A stretch of DNA of 64,000 nt, taken from the NCBI GenBank assembly GCA_022605425.2, contig CM061248.1:248001-312000 (forward strand). Direction: 5' to 3'. The position numbers and the translations under genes are program-made. The DNA comes from Hamiltosporidium tvaerminnensis. Lineage: Eukaryota; Microsporidia; Dubosqiidae. Every line of letters begins with the position of its first letter. Position 1 is the first letter of the stretch. The notes beneath the pieces are model-generated. The model made no database searches, was not told where the DNA came from, and saw only the letters and a program-made list of their open reading frames with translations. Below are positions 22,701-34,600 of this stretch, piece by piece.

Positions 22701-25425
22701 TAGTTCTTAGGTTATGCTTTGTTTCGAAAAATCGAGTTATAATAATCTACTTTCGGAAAGCATTTTGATCAAAGCAGAAGCTAGTATATTCTTACATGCT
22801 GTCCGAGTAAGTGGCGTTAGGCTTTTACATAAGTCATTATGAGGGAGATACATACTATGGCTTATATATTGCTTCGGATGTATTTGTAGAGACAATTTAT
22901 GTTGAATACTATAATGAGTAGTGCCAGAAAAGATGGTGAAATTTTAGAGAGATAATCGTTTTCTAAATTTTTAAAAAATAATTTCAGAGTATCTAAGTTT
23001 AAAAATTAATCCGAGAGATTTTGTATGGAATAAAAGGTTTTACAAAAAAGACTTGACATGATCTAAAACAACAGAATATGTTTTAACCATTTTTATAATA
23101 ATTCTGTTTTCACAGTTACAGCCATTTTAATCAACTAAATTATTAAGCTAAAAAACAGTGAAGGTAACATATTAAGTGTTCAGAGGCTTAATAAAACGCG
23201 TGTGATTTAACTTTGTTTTCATTTCTTTATTTTTTTTGCATTTTTTACTTTTTAAATGTTAATAGACATGATTTTACCTAAATTCTATGGCAAATATGTG
23301 AACCGCTTAGGTATTATGTGTTTTTTTGTGTAAAAACTCTATTAAATTTACACGAAACCCAATCTCTTTTTAATGTCTCGAGGTACAAAAGTGGACGAGT
23401 AGGAATATCCGAACGTATAAGATATAGCGATTTATGAAGGATTTGAAAAAATATTACATATAAAGAAAGTTTATAAAAATAACATGAATTCTACTTGAAA
23501 TGGAATTCTTATTACATTGTGTTGTTTACTTACACAAACAGATATAAATTTGATGTACAGAATTAATTAAGAATCATTAATTTGAGAAATTCAAAGAAAT
23601 AAGCATGCAGAAATAAAAATGTATATCAGTTTTTATTCTGATGCCTAAATTCGTAACAATAGTACTGATATAATGATTTTAGATATGTATAAATAACATA
23701 ACATTTATTCAGGTAGATATGTCTTTCCAAGACATATTTTAATTCGTTGATTTTGAAAAATCAGGAAGTATGACTTATAACCACAGTTTAGATGTTTTTT
23801 TGTTAAATCTGTTCGTAGAATATTTTATACGATAGCCAGAATTAGCATTACGACGGAACGCTTTATCATTTATATAAAACCACTGTAAATATTCCTGAAT
23901 TAAAAGCATATGTTCAGACAAAGATGCTAAAAATTTGATTGAAACAATCATTGATTGACAAATAGGACTTTATTCAGACCGAATGTGAAAATTAACGGCA
24001 TGGTTCTTTATCTAGTATTATAGAAATCCTCAGGATGCTCGATGAACTGATATCTTCTTTAAAATCATTCGTTAATCAAAAATGTTGTCAAACAAGTATA
24101 AATTAAGAGATTAGTATAACCTGTTTCGCTTAGCTACTTTAGAAGAACAAAAAATTACCAAAAATGAAGAGTCAGTTTTAAGAGATAAAATAAAGTCTAC
24201 AAGAGGCAGTAAATTTATAAAACAAGGCGTAGATAGTTTATAATAAAAAATTAGCGTATATAATCTCACAGTTAAATTTTTATTTTATTTAAATATTTTT
24301 GAAAAATCTGATCGTAGGTATATATTTATAATATTTGAATAGAAAAAAAATATTTTCTGACTAAACGTAGTATAATATTCTACCTTCCGTGTCAAAAACC
24401 TTGCAACGCTGTAAAAAATTAACATTATTTCGGGCCAAAGCTTGAATCTCTGCAAATTATAAATTTTCCATTACTTTTTTCTATCAGAATATAATTTATA
24501 TATTCTCGTTTTGGTAAATATTTTTACTAAAAAATTATGTGATTTTTTATTTTTATTCTATTCTGTTCCTTATGTTTTATACTCTCATTTCAGTTTTCTT
24601 TGGTATTATTTAATGTTGAATAACATAAATTAAGATAAACGGATCTCAATTAAAAGTATAAAAAATTTAAAGATTTCTTAAAGCGTTTAAGCTAAGCTAA
24701 TTAACATTACTTGGGCCTTATTATTTTTTTTTATAACCTTTTCTATTTCTAGATATAAAATATAAAATACAGCTGTACAATAAAACATTAAAAACCTCGA
24801 AGTAAGATGTAAAAATAGGAATGGATAGAAACCAAATTAATATCAAAAGTAATCTGTTTTATTGGATATTTATATTTTAAAACTCAATTTTTCTCTTTTT
24901 TGTTTTTTTTTTCATTTGTATATTTTATTTTTTTGATCCATTTTTGGTTTAAAATTTTAGTTTCTATTAAAATACTTTATTTCGCGCGCAGTGGTCATTT
25001 TTTGGGGAACGGTTATTTTTCTTCAAACACTATATTCTTTAGCAGTTGAGATGATTTGCTAGATTCTACTTAAGGCCGGGAATAAAACTCAGCGAAATAA
25101 ATGGAGTTCGTTTAAAAATATGACAATAATTATAGATTTGATTTTGAAGACACCCAAAACTGTATAATTAGCAAGTTTTTCTATTTTATATATGCCAACA
25201 CTCGTCTAAATTGGTCTTTTTAAGAATTGTGAATTGAAGATCATAGAGACTCATGTTAATGACAAATATAAAATAGAAAACTGCGAACATAAAATAAAAA
25301 CTTTTGATTTTGCTTGATTATTGTAAATCCAAATCTCATAACAAAAGCCTTGCTTGCTATTGTTTAAACCCATCATTATATTTAGTCTTAAAGATATTTC
25401 TTTTATCTAATATTCTTAGATGCAT
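19716..25425. other. Long gene-free AT-rich region
   Basis: About 5.7 kb with no supported gene on either strand. The only frame above 60 codons (21877-22086) has no recognisable motif or start context. No tandem repeats until the microsatellite at 25434. Confidence 0.4.
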
Positions 25426-25433
25426 ACTTAGCT

Positions 25434-25574
25434 ATGTTTAATATGTTTAATATGTTTAATATGTTTAATATGTTTAATATGTTTAATATGTTTAATATGT
25501 TTAATATGTTTAATATGTTTAATATGTTTAATATGTTTAATATGTTTAATATGTTTAATATGTTTAATATGTTT
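25434..25574. repeat. Perfect 9-bp microsatellite (ATGTTTAAT)15
   Basis: Fifteen uninterrupted identical units starting at 25434, then ATGTTTGGA. Because 9 is a multiple of 3, both strands show artificial open frames (MFN repeats on +, HIK repeats on -). These are not genes. The perfection contrasts with the decayed DNA around it and implies recent expansion. Confidence 0.97.
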
Positions 25575-25579
25575 GGAGA

Positions 25580-26575
25580 AAATTACACAAATATTCAAGT
25601 AAACAATATACAAGCATTTCGAAAAGAACAGTTTCGAATTTTGATGTTTTCCCTCTTATTGTTTGTAAACTGATGGATTGTAGTAAGTACTTAACTTTAA
25701 ACCACCAACCATTTAAAGAGAAATATCTAAAATCTCCTATATTCAATTGGCAGAAGCTTTTAATACCCGACTTTTTGTTAAACCAGTTGAAAAACAGCTA
25801 ACGAAAAAGATATTACATTTTAGGTATGACTAAGGATAGCGATGTACATCAAAAATATAAAATATTGAAAATAGTTTATTCTATCCTTTTCTAATTGATA
25901 TAAAACCAAAATAAAAAGTGTAATTCCTATATTGAAACATATATGATATACAAACAGCTAGTTTTGCAAACTGTTCATATAATCTAATAAATACATCATA
26001 GGATTCGCTTCAAATATATAAATAAACAGTAGAGATAACTCATTGGTCTATATGACACAATGTATAAACATATTATATCGTAAAGTACGCGAAATCAATA
26101 GAGCATAACAATAATTCTAATGAGATAATTACTAAATCCTTCAATATTTAGGATGTTCAATTAGAAATCGAATTCGTATAACACAAAGGCATTTAGTATG
26201 AATCAAAATAAACACTTTCAATACTTCTAAAATAATATTTGTGGTCATCTGAACTCTTAAATTGATTGTTATTTTTTTGATATTAAACCTCGTTTTGAAC
26301 TATTTTGCTGTTTCTGAATATCAAATGTAGTATAATTTTGCGCAAATTGGCTCCCGGAACATAACAAAATGCGTACGTTTTTCATAAATAGAATTAAAAT
26401 GTGTTGATGGCGACACACAATTGAATATAATTAGATTGTAAGTGCTTTTTTAAAAATTTCGTTCCAAACCTCAATTTTTTTTATCGAATCGAAGTATTTA
26501 TTTCTGAAAGTTTTACTTGAAATATGAGTATAATGTTTTTTTAATTTATAAAAATAATAATTGTAAAATCCTATA
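25580..26575. other. Decayed AT-rich DNA
   Basis: No feature recognised. Confidence 0.4.
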
Positions 26576-26579
26576 AGTT

Positions 26580-26665
26580 AGATGTTGATATAGAACTGGG
26601 TTAATGTCATAAAAACAGAAATAACTTATGCCACTGTTTTAAAAAGATGTGATATTTTTCGATAA
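26580..26665 (+). repeat. End fragment of the 720-bp inverted-repeat element
   Basis: TTAATGTCATAAAAACAGAAATA followed by TGTTTTAAAAAGATGTGATA matches 45935-45990, the outer end of the second full copy. The match stops near GATGTGAT, the same place where the two full copies lose similarity, which supports that as a true element end. Confidence 0.72.
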
Positions 26666-26749
26666 AAATATTATTTAGTAAATGCTGCAAAATATTTTAT
26701 ACTCTGTTTATTTTATACTCTGTTATTTTATATTCTCTTTATTTATATT

Positions 26750-27475
26750 TAAAGATTATTAGGAATAAATAAAACCAAAACGAAAGCAATGATTATATTT
26801 AAGAAGTACACATAGCACTCAATTGGACTAGACGAAGTCTTTTTAAAACAAGTAGAAGAGTTTAAATACCTTGGAACAACTCTGAGAATCGATGGAAGAC
26901 CTGATAAAGATCTTAACGCCAGGAATATCAGCCACCGGAAGACCATATGGAGCAATTAGTAAAGCTTTTTAGGTAAGAAAGTAATATCTACTAAAACCAA
27001 GATGGCTGTATACTCCTCAATTTATGTTCCTACTTTTACATATGGTTGAGAATCATAGGCACTCTCATTAAGCAGGTGTAGCAGAATACAAGCTACTGAA
27101 ATAGTATTTCTAAGGCGTATATTAGGGAAAAATAGAAGAGACCTAATCAGAAATTAGACAATTGTGCAGTTTCTTCAAACGAATCATTATCAGAGAAAAT
27201 AGATAAACAAAAATTGCCTTGGTACGAAAATATTAGCAGAATTGAAAATGAATGAATTTTTAAACGAACATATGAAGCAAGATGCGAGGGAAAATGACTA
27301 AGAGGGAGACAAGGGCTTAAATTCTTTGACTCATCGGAACTGGCCTTCCAGGAAAAAGAAATAGACTCGGAAAATGCTAAGGCATTGACCAGCGACAGGA
27401 TATGTTCGCGTTCGATTTGTTTATCAGTGACACCCAGATGTACAAGAGTACTTGAATAAATAAATAATTATTTTA
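26750..27475 (+). mobile_element. Relic of a LINE (reverse transcriptase C-terminal part)
   Basis: In one + frame the DNA reads VEEFKYLGTTLRIDGRPDKD, then a block like ISTKTKMAVYSSIYVPTFTYG with stops, then RIQATEIVFLRRILGKNRRD. These phrases are typical of the region after the reverse transcriptase palm in LINEs that are widespread in arthropods. The element ends with GTACTTGAATAAATAAATAA, a LINE-type tail. It has several stops and is 5'-truncated. It differs from the R2-like element of this window, which has YKYLGIIEDSRGIPT at the equivalent place. Transfer from an arthropod host is an inference. Confidence 0.8.
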
Positions 27476-28570
27476 TACTTATGATTATTGTACCCAAATC
27501 TGAAAACAAAATAGAGAATCAATAAAGTGCATTCAAATTATTTTACATATAATAACTTAACACTATAATAAATTATCAAATTGAGTATAAAAAAATTTTA
27601 TATAAATATAAGTAATGTAGGATATAATTAATTCTTTTACAATTTTAAATGATTCTATACAATTGAAATATCTAAGTTCTATCGGAAAATTTGTATAAGT
27701 TACAGACAAAAAACAAAACATATAATTTCTAACGGCACCAAATACAATGATATATTTACAATATGATTCGATAAATTAAAAAGGCTTTTTATATAGAGAT
27801 TTAGACGGAATAATTAAAACAAAATATTTTTATTAAAAAATTACATTGCTGAAATATAAAGCATCTATAAATAGAGTTTCAATTATAGAAAAAATATTTT
27901 TGTTTACAATTGTTATGTGAATATGAAAATTAAAAAAATGGTTTTGATTTAAAACAACATTTCATTTGTTTGTAAGAAAAATAATTTTTTAGTCTTTTAA
28001 AAACATCATAGAACAAATAATTATCTTAATTTTTCTTTAATTAGCACCATAATGGTAAATATGATATATGAAAGGTTTATTTTTTTTAAAGAATCTAGAA
28101 CGATGAATCAATCAACCAATAATGTTTCCATTGCTTTAAAATATATATGTATTTTAATAGAAATCTTAAAGATTAGAAACTATTGATTAAAATGAACAGT
28201 ATAACTGTTTTTTTGAAATATCAGAGCTTAATTTCGAGTTGTGATACCCTTCATCATTTAAATTAAATGTGGTGTGATGTTTAGAATTCGAGCTAAAAAT
28301 TAATCAATGTCAAAATCTTCCTAAACAGTTTATCCTGATTATACATATAGCATTTATGATTTGATTCTTTCTAAGAAAGATTTGACAAATATAGAGCCAA
28401 TCTATAACTTCTTTTATATTAAATCGTATTGATTGTCTAAATTATGTTCTAATAATATTTAAAATCTATTAGAATAGTTCATAAATATTTATTATTTCGG
28501 CGAACTAGAAATCGAATATGGTTATAAATAGCAAATTAATTTCAATGTATAAATATTAGAACTCTTTCTA
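27476..28570. other. AT-rich DNA upstream of the secreted-protein relic
   Basis: No feature recognised. Confidence 0.4.
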
Positions 28571-28576
28571 AAATTC

Positions 28577-30770
28577 ATGAAAAATATACAGTGTCTTTCT
28601 TTCTTAAATTCATTATACTATTACTTAAGTTTTTTTGCTTTGATTTATACGGGGTTTTCATGTGAAAGGAAAGTGGTATTCAATATTGTAAATACAAATG
28701 TTGAACAAACTTGTGATTTTAAGATCCTTAGTTCGAAACGCAAGTGTATGTGTCAATTCAATAGAGATTTATTTATTGCTACAACAAATAAATATTATTT
28801 TCGTAAATTATTTGCCAGAAACGAAAATATGAAATACGATAGATACATTATAGAAGTCATCGATAATTTCGGTCTAAAATTTGATATATTTGATACTTTT
28901 GAAAAATTTAATGATAAAAATTCAACTATTACAATATTTATATGTGATCATATAAAGAAAGCTGAATTCATAACTTTTTACGAGTTTCTGACTTCTTATT
29001 ATTTGCCAGATTTTAGTGTAACAACAGAAAATTTTTACAGATTCTTGTATTTTTTAGAATATTTAAGAGTAAAACATGATGAAAATCTAAGAAAATTTCT
29101 AGGAATGATTTGGTTTTCAATAGTAAAATCTAAAGATTTAGAAAATTTAGATATCAAAAAAGTTTCTTTTCATTTTCGAAAGCAAGAAATATTTTCACAT
29201 GAGTTTCACGAAATATTATCCGAAGAATATTTCGGAAGAATTATACCACAAATTAAGAAAAATTATATAGTTTGTCCCAATGAAAAATTGTTTAAATATC
29301 CAAAAGTGTTTGATTTGTTGTATAATAATGTTAAAAGACATATTATGCATTTCGAATTCGAATTTCTTTCCTTAATTCATAATAGGATAGCTATCAATGA
29401 GAGAAGCAAAAATTTATTTATTTTGTTTATGAATACATTAGATCTGAAGTATTTATATAACATGATTATAGGATGGGAAAATTCCAAAGGTTTTTGTTTT
29501 ATTTTAGATAATCTAAAAAAGAAAATTGACGAAATTGTATTTTATATAGCGATATATTTGATGACGTGGTTCTATCTCTAAATAAAAATCAAAATTTTAT
29601 ATTTTTAAAAAAGATTATTTTTTTAGATTGTCGTATAAAAACAGATTTTAAATTTTCAGAGCGTTTGAGCAAAGCAGTGAAATTTATATTCTGCGATAAT
29701 AGATTTTTATTTAAACAATATCATCAAATCAACGATATTACGATTATTGATAAAATTAAAACAGTTACAAGCATTATAATGAATGTAAAACAAGAAGGAC
29801 AGAACTTTTGTAATTGAAAATGTAGGAAAATAATTCCATATTTTGAGAAACAATTCAGAGAAACTATTAATTTATATTATAATCTATTCATTGTTAATTT
29901 TATTGGTAAAACGGTTGAGGTTTTTATAAATCTAGATTTAAAATATAAACTATGGGAAATTGAGTGTTTGATAGGATATAATATTGATTTTGATAATTGT
30001 TCAATTACTTTCAAAGAATTAGATTTGAAACTGTTTACAACTAAGAATATTACGAAGGAAAATAAAATTGGTAAAATTGTCATCAGAAAGTCAAGAGTTT
30101 ATTCTGATTTTTTGAAAGACATTTTTGCCATCAATGAACTTATAATCTTCAATTTTATCGACTCTAATATAATTTTTGACAAAAAAACTGAATTAGAAAA
30201 CGAATCTATAGAATATTTTTCTTTCGAAGCCAAAAAAAATCAAAATTATGAATACTTTTATGAATTACTAAATAAGATGAGATTCTTGAAAGAAAAAAAG
30301 TTGGTTTTCACCAATAAAGACAAGTTTTCCTCATTTGTACCAAAGAATTTGGTTAGTACGAAATTATATCTTTATAAAATTTCTTTATAAAAATCTTTAT
30401 TCACAAAGCTGAAATAAAATTGCTTTCTGGCTTTGATCCAGGTAAAGAATTCAAATTAATAGCAAAGTCCGAACCAGGTTCCTTGAAATTGTTATTTTCC
30501 AAAAACAAGTATCGAAAGGTAGGAAATATGGATTTTTCTTTGCTATCTATTGATGAAAGAGACAGTAAGGTATTAGTAAGTTTTCATATTTAAAGAAATT
30601 ACATTTTGCCCGAAAAAATGTAAAAAAATGTCATTATCAGGATTGTTTTGTAATTCTAAAGAATATATTATTCAAACATTAGAATTTTGGGAGGTATGTA
30701 TTCAAAGATCTGATTTAGAATTCATATTGAAAATGAAACAACTTACATTTTTTAACGTTTTATTTTTGTA
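28577..30770 (+). pseudogene. Frameshifted gene for a large secreted protein, possibly LRR-like
   Basis: The first 334 codons (28577-29581) are open and start with a clear signal peptide (residues about 11-29, ending TGFSC). The protein then continues in another frame from about 29555 (DDVVLSLNKN), has one in-frame TGA at 29815-29817, runs on to 30390, shifts again (about 30390-30593, containing AEIKLLSGFDPGKEF), and again (about 30607-30770, containing SDLEFILKMKQLTFFNV). The pieces keep the same Lys/Phe/Ile/Asn-rich composition. The later ones have spaced Leu/Phe patterns like leucine-rich repeats. One gene broken by at least three frame changes and one stop is likely. A truncated 334-residue product cannot be excluded, nor can sequencing errors. 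Confidence 0.65.
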
Positions 30771-31600
30771 ATATTCCAGATAAAATTTCTTATACACAAA
30801 ATTTTCGGTTATAAACAAACTATTTATTCGAATTTCGGCTTCTAAAAAAATTTTGAACAGTAAACTTTTAAAAAATCTTAAAGAAGTATTTTCGTAAAAC
30901 AATTTAAAATTAAGTGATTGTTGATACATAAGATTTTTAAATAAAACTGTTCGACTTTTAACACTAAAAATACGCTCTATGTATTAAAATGGAAATTCTT
31001 CATAATTCTTTTGTAATAGCAAAGTATATGATTAAATTGAAGCATTTTTAGTTTAAATCAGTATCTTTGTTGTAAAAAGATATAAATTTGTCAAAATAAT
31101 TAGAAAAGTAGTAGAACAAAAGTATTCATTTAATCTTTTTTAATAATACTATATTGGCTAGTAAAATGATTTTGATTCGCCCAAGCAATATGAAATAAAA
31201 CAAAAAAGTCGGTTTATTCTCCTTTTTAAACAACAAATAATATATTATATTGATTAAAAAAACATATAAAGGTTGGTTTTCTATTTATTTAAATCACATT
31301 TACTGTTTTCATGGATTTTTTGTAGGAAATAATCTAAATCCCGAAAAATTATAGCTTATCAAACTATTAAATAAAAATATGTTTTAAAAAAAAGATTAAA
31401 CATATTTAATTTTGCAATCTTTAAATTTAAAAGAAGAGATAAATCTTCCTTTAAAATTTTTTTCGTTTCTATCAAATCTCCGGTCCAATAAATGTCTACC
31501 TAGCTAAAAAAATATTTGATGTACAGGAAATGTTTTTTCTTTACTTCTTATACTTTGTTTAAGATTTCAATTAAGGATTTATTCTTACAAATTTTAATCA
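30771..31600. other. AT-rich DNA with possible further debris of the secreted-protein gene
   Basis: Short + frames with the same composition occur to about 30930. The minus frame at 30702-30929 is antisense to them. Nothing else recognised. Confidence 0.4.
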
Positions 31601-34600
31601 AAATATTTATTTAATAAAATTCTGAGTTAACAAATTTTCTCTCGTTTAACTAATTTCTTCCATCACTTTAACCACTTTATTCTCTTTTTCTACATCCGAC
31701 TTATCATTAATGTCTATCGTCGGTTCCTCTGGTCTGGTTACGTCATCTAAAATAAGGGGTAAAATATTTTTTGAATTTACTTGTTTAACACTATCTTCCT
31801 CGTTCTTCACTTCTTTTAAGGGGGGTGTTGGCTGTTTATGCATCTCAGCTCCTATAATAACACTTAATGACGCTCTCTCCCAGCTCTCTTCGGCACTTGG
31901 TCCTGACTCAATTCCTCTTCGTCGATCGAAGGAAATCATTTCGACTGTTTTCTTAAGTACTATGGACTGAATGTATGCCTCTACATTTATGGGTATTTGT
32001 AATCTTTTAAGATAAGTCTTATGGTATTTTGTCACAATACCGTCCCATGTTATCACATAAGGAATTATCTCTACACTACATTTGTAAATAAGACCCAGCT
32101 CATTTGCTAATAGGTCATACTTCCTAAGTTTCTCTGTTTCAACTATTTGAAGTGAGTCTTGGGAGGTGATTCCTACTTCAATGAGGGTAATCTTATTTCG
32201 TCTCTTGTCTAAAACGAATATATCTGGCCTATTATTTCGAATTTTGACATCAGTTTTTATTCTGGTGTCCACTCTTATCTCTGCATACTCATTATCAAGA
32301 ATTTCTTGAACTGAGTGGCTTCTGATTCGTTTTGAAGACTTGAATTTATATTTATTTAACAAGAGCAAATGTATACATCGTACCACTTCATTGTGTCGTC
32401 TAGTATAGTCATGACCAAGCATTTTTTCACATCTCGTTGCTAAATGGTCTACTGTTTTTCTAGACGTGTTGCAGTGTTGACACACACCTTCTGCTCCCCA
32501 AAATACGTTTCTATCCTGGATATAGCAGAACACTGCTTCATCACGCGGTCTTACACTTCCTTTCTTTAACCATCTTGAGGAGTCATTTACGCTTACTAGC
32601 TCGTTGTTTCTAGCATTATATAACTTTGAATGTAGTTTTCGTTTTTCTATTTCGTTATATAAGTTAGCTAGTTGAGCTTCATCTAATTTATTTTTAGTGA
32701 CCTCCTCTGCCGTCCCGTATTTTACTTGTAAAAAGTCTTTTATTAGTGCAAGATGGGTTTTATTATCATTCTCCACCTTAAGGATTGCTGCTCTTCTGGT
32801 CGATGTTTCTTTAGATTTTTCCAGACAATCCAAGAGTTGCAAAAGCATATGTTCGCTTTTGAACTCAACACTATGAAGACCTCTCCCAAGTTCTGTTCTG
32901 GGAAGGTACAGACGCTCTTTACATCCTGGGCGAAGGTGTATCTTGTTCTTTATTAAAACTGCACGTACTGCGTCATCCAACTTTGAGAAGTCGCCAGGTT
33001 CAAGTCGAAGTACACCTATATGATAGTTTATTAGAGATATCGCATGTTGATTGATAGCTTGAAATAAATTTCTTGCATTCAATCTCGTGCGGCAAAGTCT
33101 CTCTACCCTCGCTATCAGTTTGGTTTGTACTTCCTCAAACGACTTACGTGTTGGAATTCCTCTGCTATCTTCTATTATTCCGAGGTATTTGTAAACACCT
33201 ATTCCTTCAAGAAGAGTAGCAGTATTCTCACAACACGAATCATTTGTGGCCGACTTCTCTCTGTTTATTTCTAATCCTATATTTTTCATAAACATTTTTA
33301 CTTCCTCCGTCATCTTTTCAAGCGTTGTTCCATCTTTGGCAAGGAGCTTAAGATCATCAATGAACAAGAGATGATTGGTAGAGTGGGATGCATCCTCCGT
33401 TTGTATTGTCACCTTTGCGTATTCTTCATTGAGTTTACGGCTCAATGGATCCATACACAGCACAAACAATAAGGGTGACAAACTATCTCCCTGTAGAATC
33501 CCCTTATCAATCTTCTTGTTCATAATTTTTTCAGACCCTACCGAAATATCAATTTTCCATTTTGATATTGTTACCTTAATAAATTTCAGGATCCAATCAG
33601 GTAAATTAAGGTTTTCGATGACTTGTGTCAAATAAGCATGATCTATTGAATCATACGCTTTTTTGACATCAATCCACGTTGCCTTAAGATTGTTTCCATA
33701 CTCTTTATTAATAGCAACATTTAGCAGGGCCTGCTCCTTCGCTCCTTGCGCACCTCTCACTGCACCCAATTGATTATCTGCTAGTAACCCTCGCCTCTCT
33801 ACCTCAAGCTGAACAACTTTTGTAACACACTTTGTCGTCAGCTTGTAAAGGTTTGACATACAAGTTATTGGCCTATAGTCGGAGCCTTTTTGTGGTACGC
33901 TTTTTGGAATGAGATACGTTAGCCCATGATAAAACCAATTAGCCTGTGGTGTTCCTTCAAAACATATGGCTTTCACAATATCATAAAGATACTTGTGAAG
34001 AGTCGTAAGTTTCTTGATATAAAAATTGTAGATCCCATCAATTCCGGCAGCTTTCCAGTTAGGAAGCCAATTGATAATAAATACAAATTCATCAAGTGAA
34101 GGAAACGTGGCCTGGTGAGTATCCGGCACGAAAGGTATCAGATACTCATCATACGTAACTATTTCATTATTTTTGTTCCACATTGTGGACCAAAAACTTA
34201 CAATTTCGTCACGATTAACCACATGCTCGGATTCCACACGCTCAGACAGGCCACGATAATATCTACCTCGGAACAACTCAAACATACGATTCTCTTTTCG
34301 GAATTGCTTCCTACTTTCGTACATCGTAACTTTTTTTTCGTAAACAGTTATCAGCTCATTCTTCTTAACTACAGCCTCCGATAGATCATTTGTTTTGTTT
34401 AGGTCTAAATTAAACTCTCGCATAATTTTTTTAAGACTTTTAGTTTGAGAAGAGGAGAGTTCTTCCCGTCTACGTGCTTTCTCGAGGATATCTTTTGAAA
34501 GTTTTAACACTGAAATTTTACTCTCAATGCTTTCTTTCCACGCTGATCTTGGCCTCTCTTTACGTGTTTCATCGTCATAACATACCTGTGCTGTCTGGAT

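Noticed and set aside
25428-25673. Open frames across the 9-bp microsatellite on both strands
   Set aside because: The unit is three codons without a stop, so frames arise automatically.
28577-29581. 334-codon frame as a complete gene
   Set aside because: The homologous-looking sequence continues immediately in another frame, so a broken longer gene is more likely; kept as a pseudogene with that caveat.
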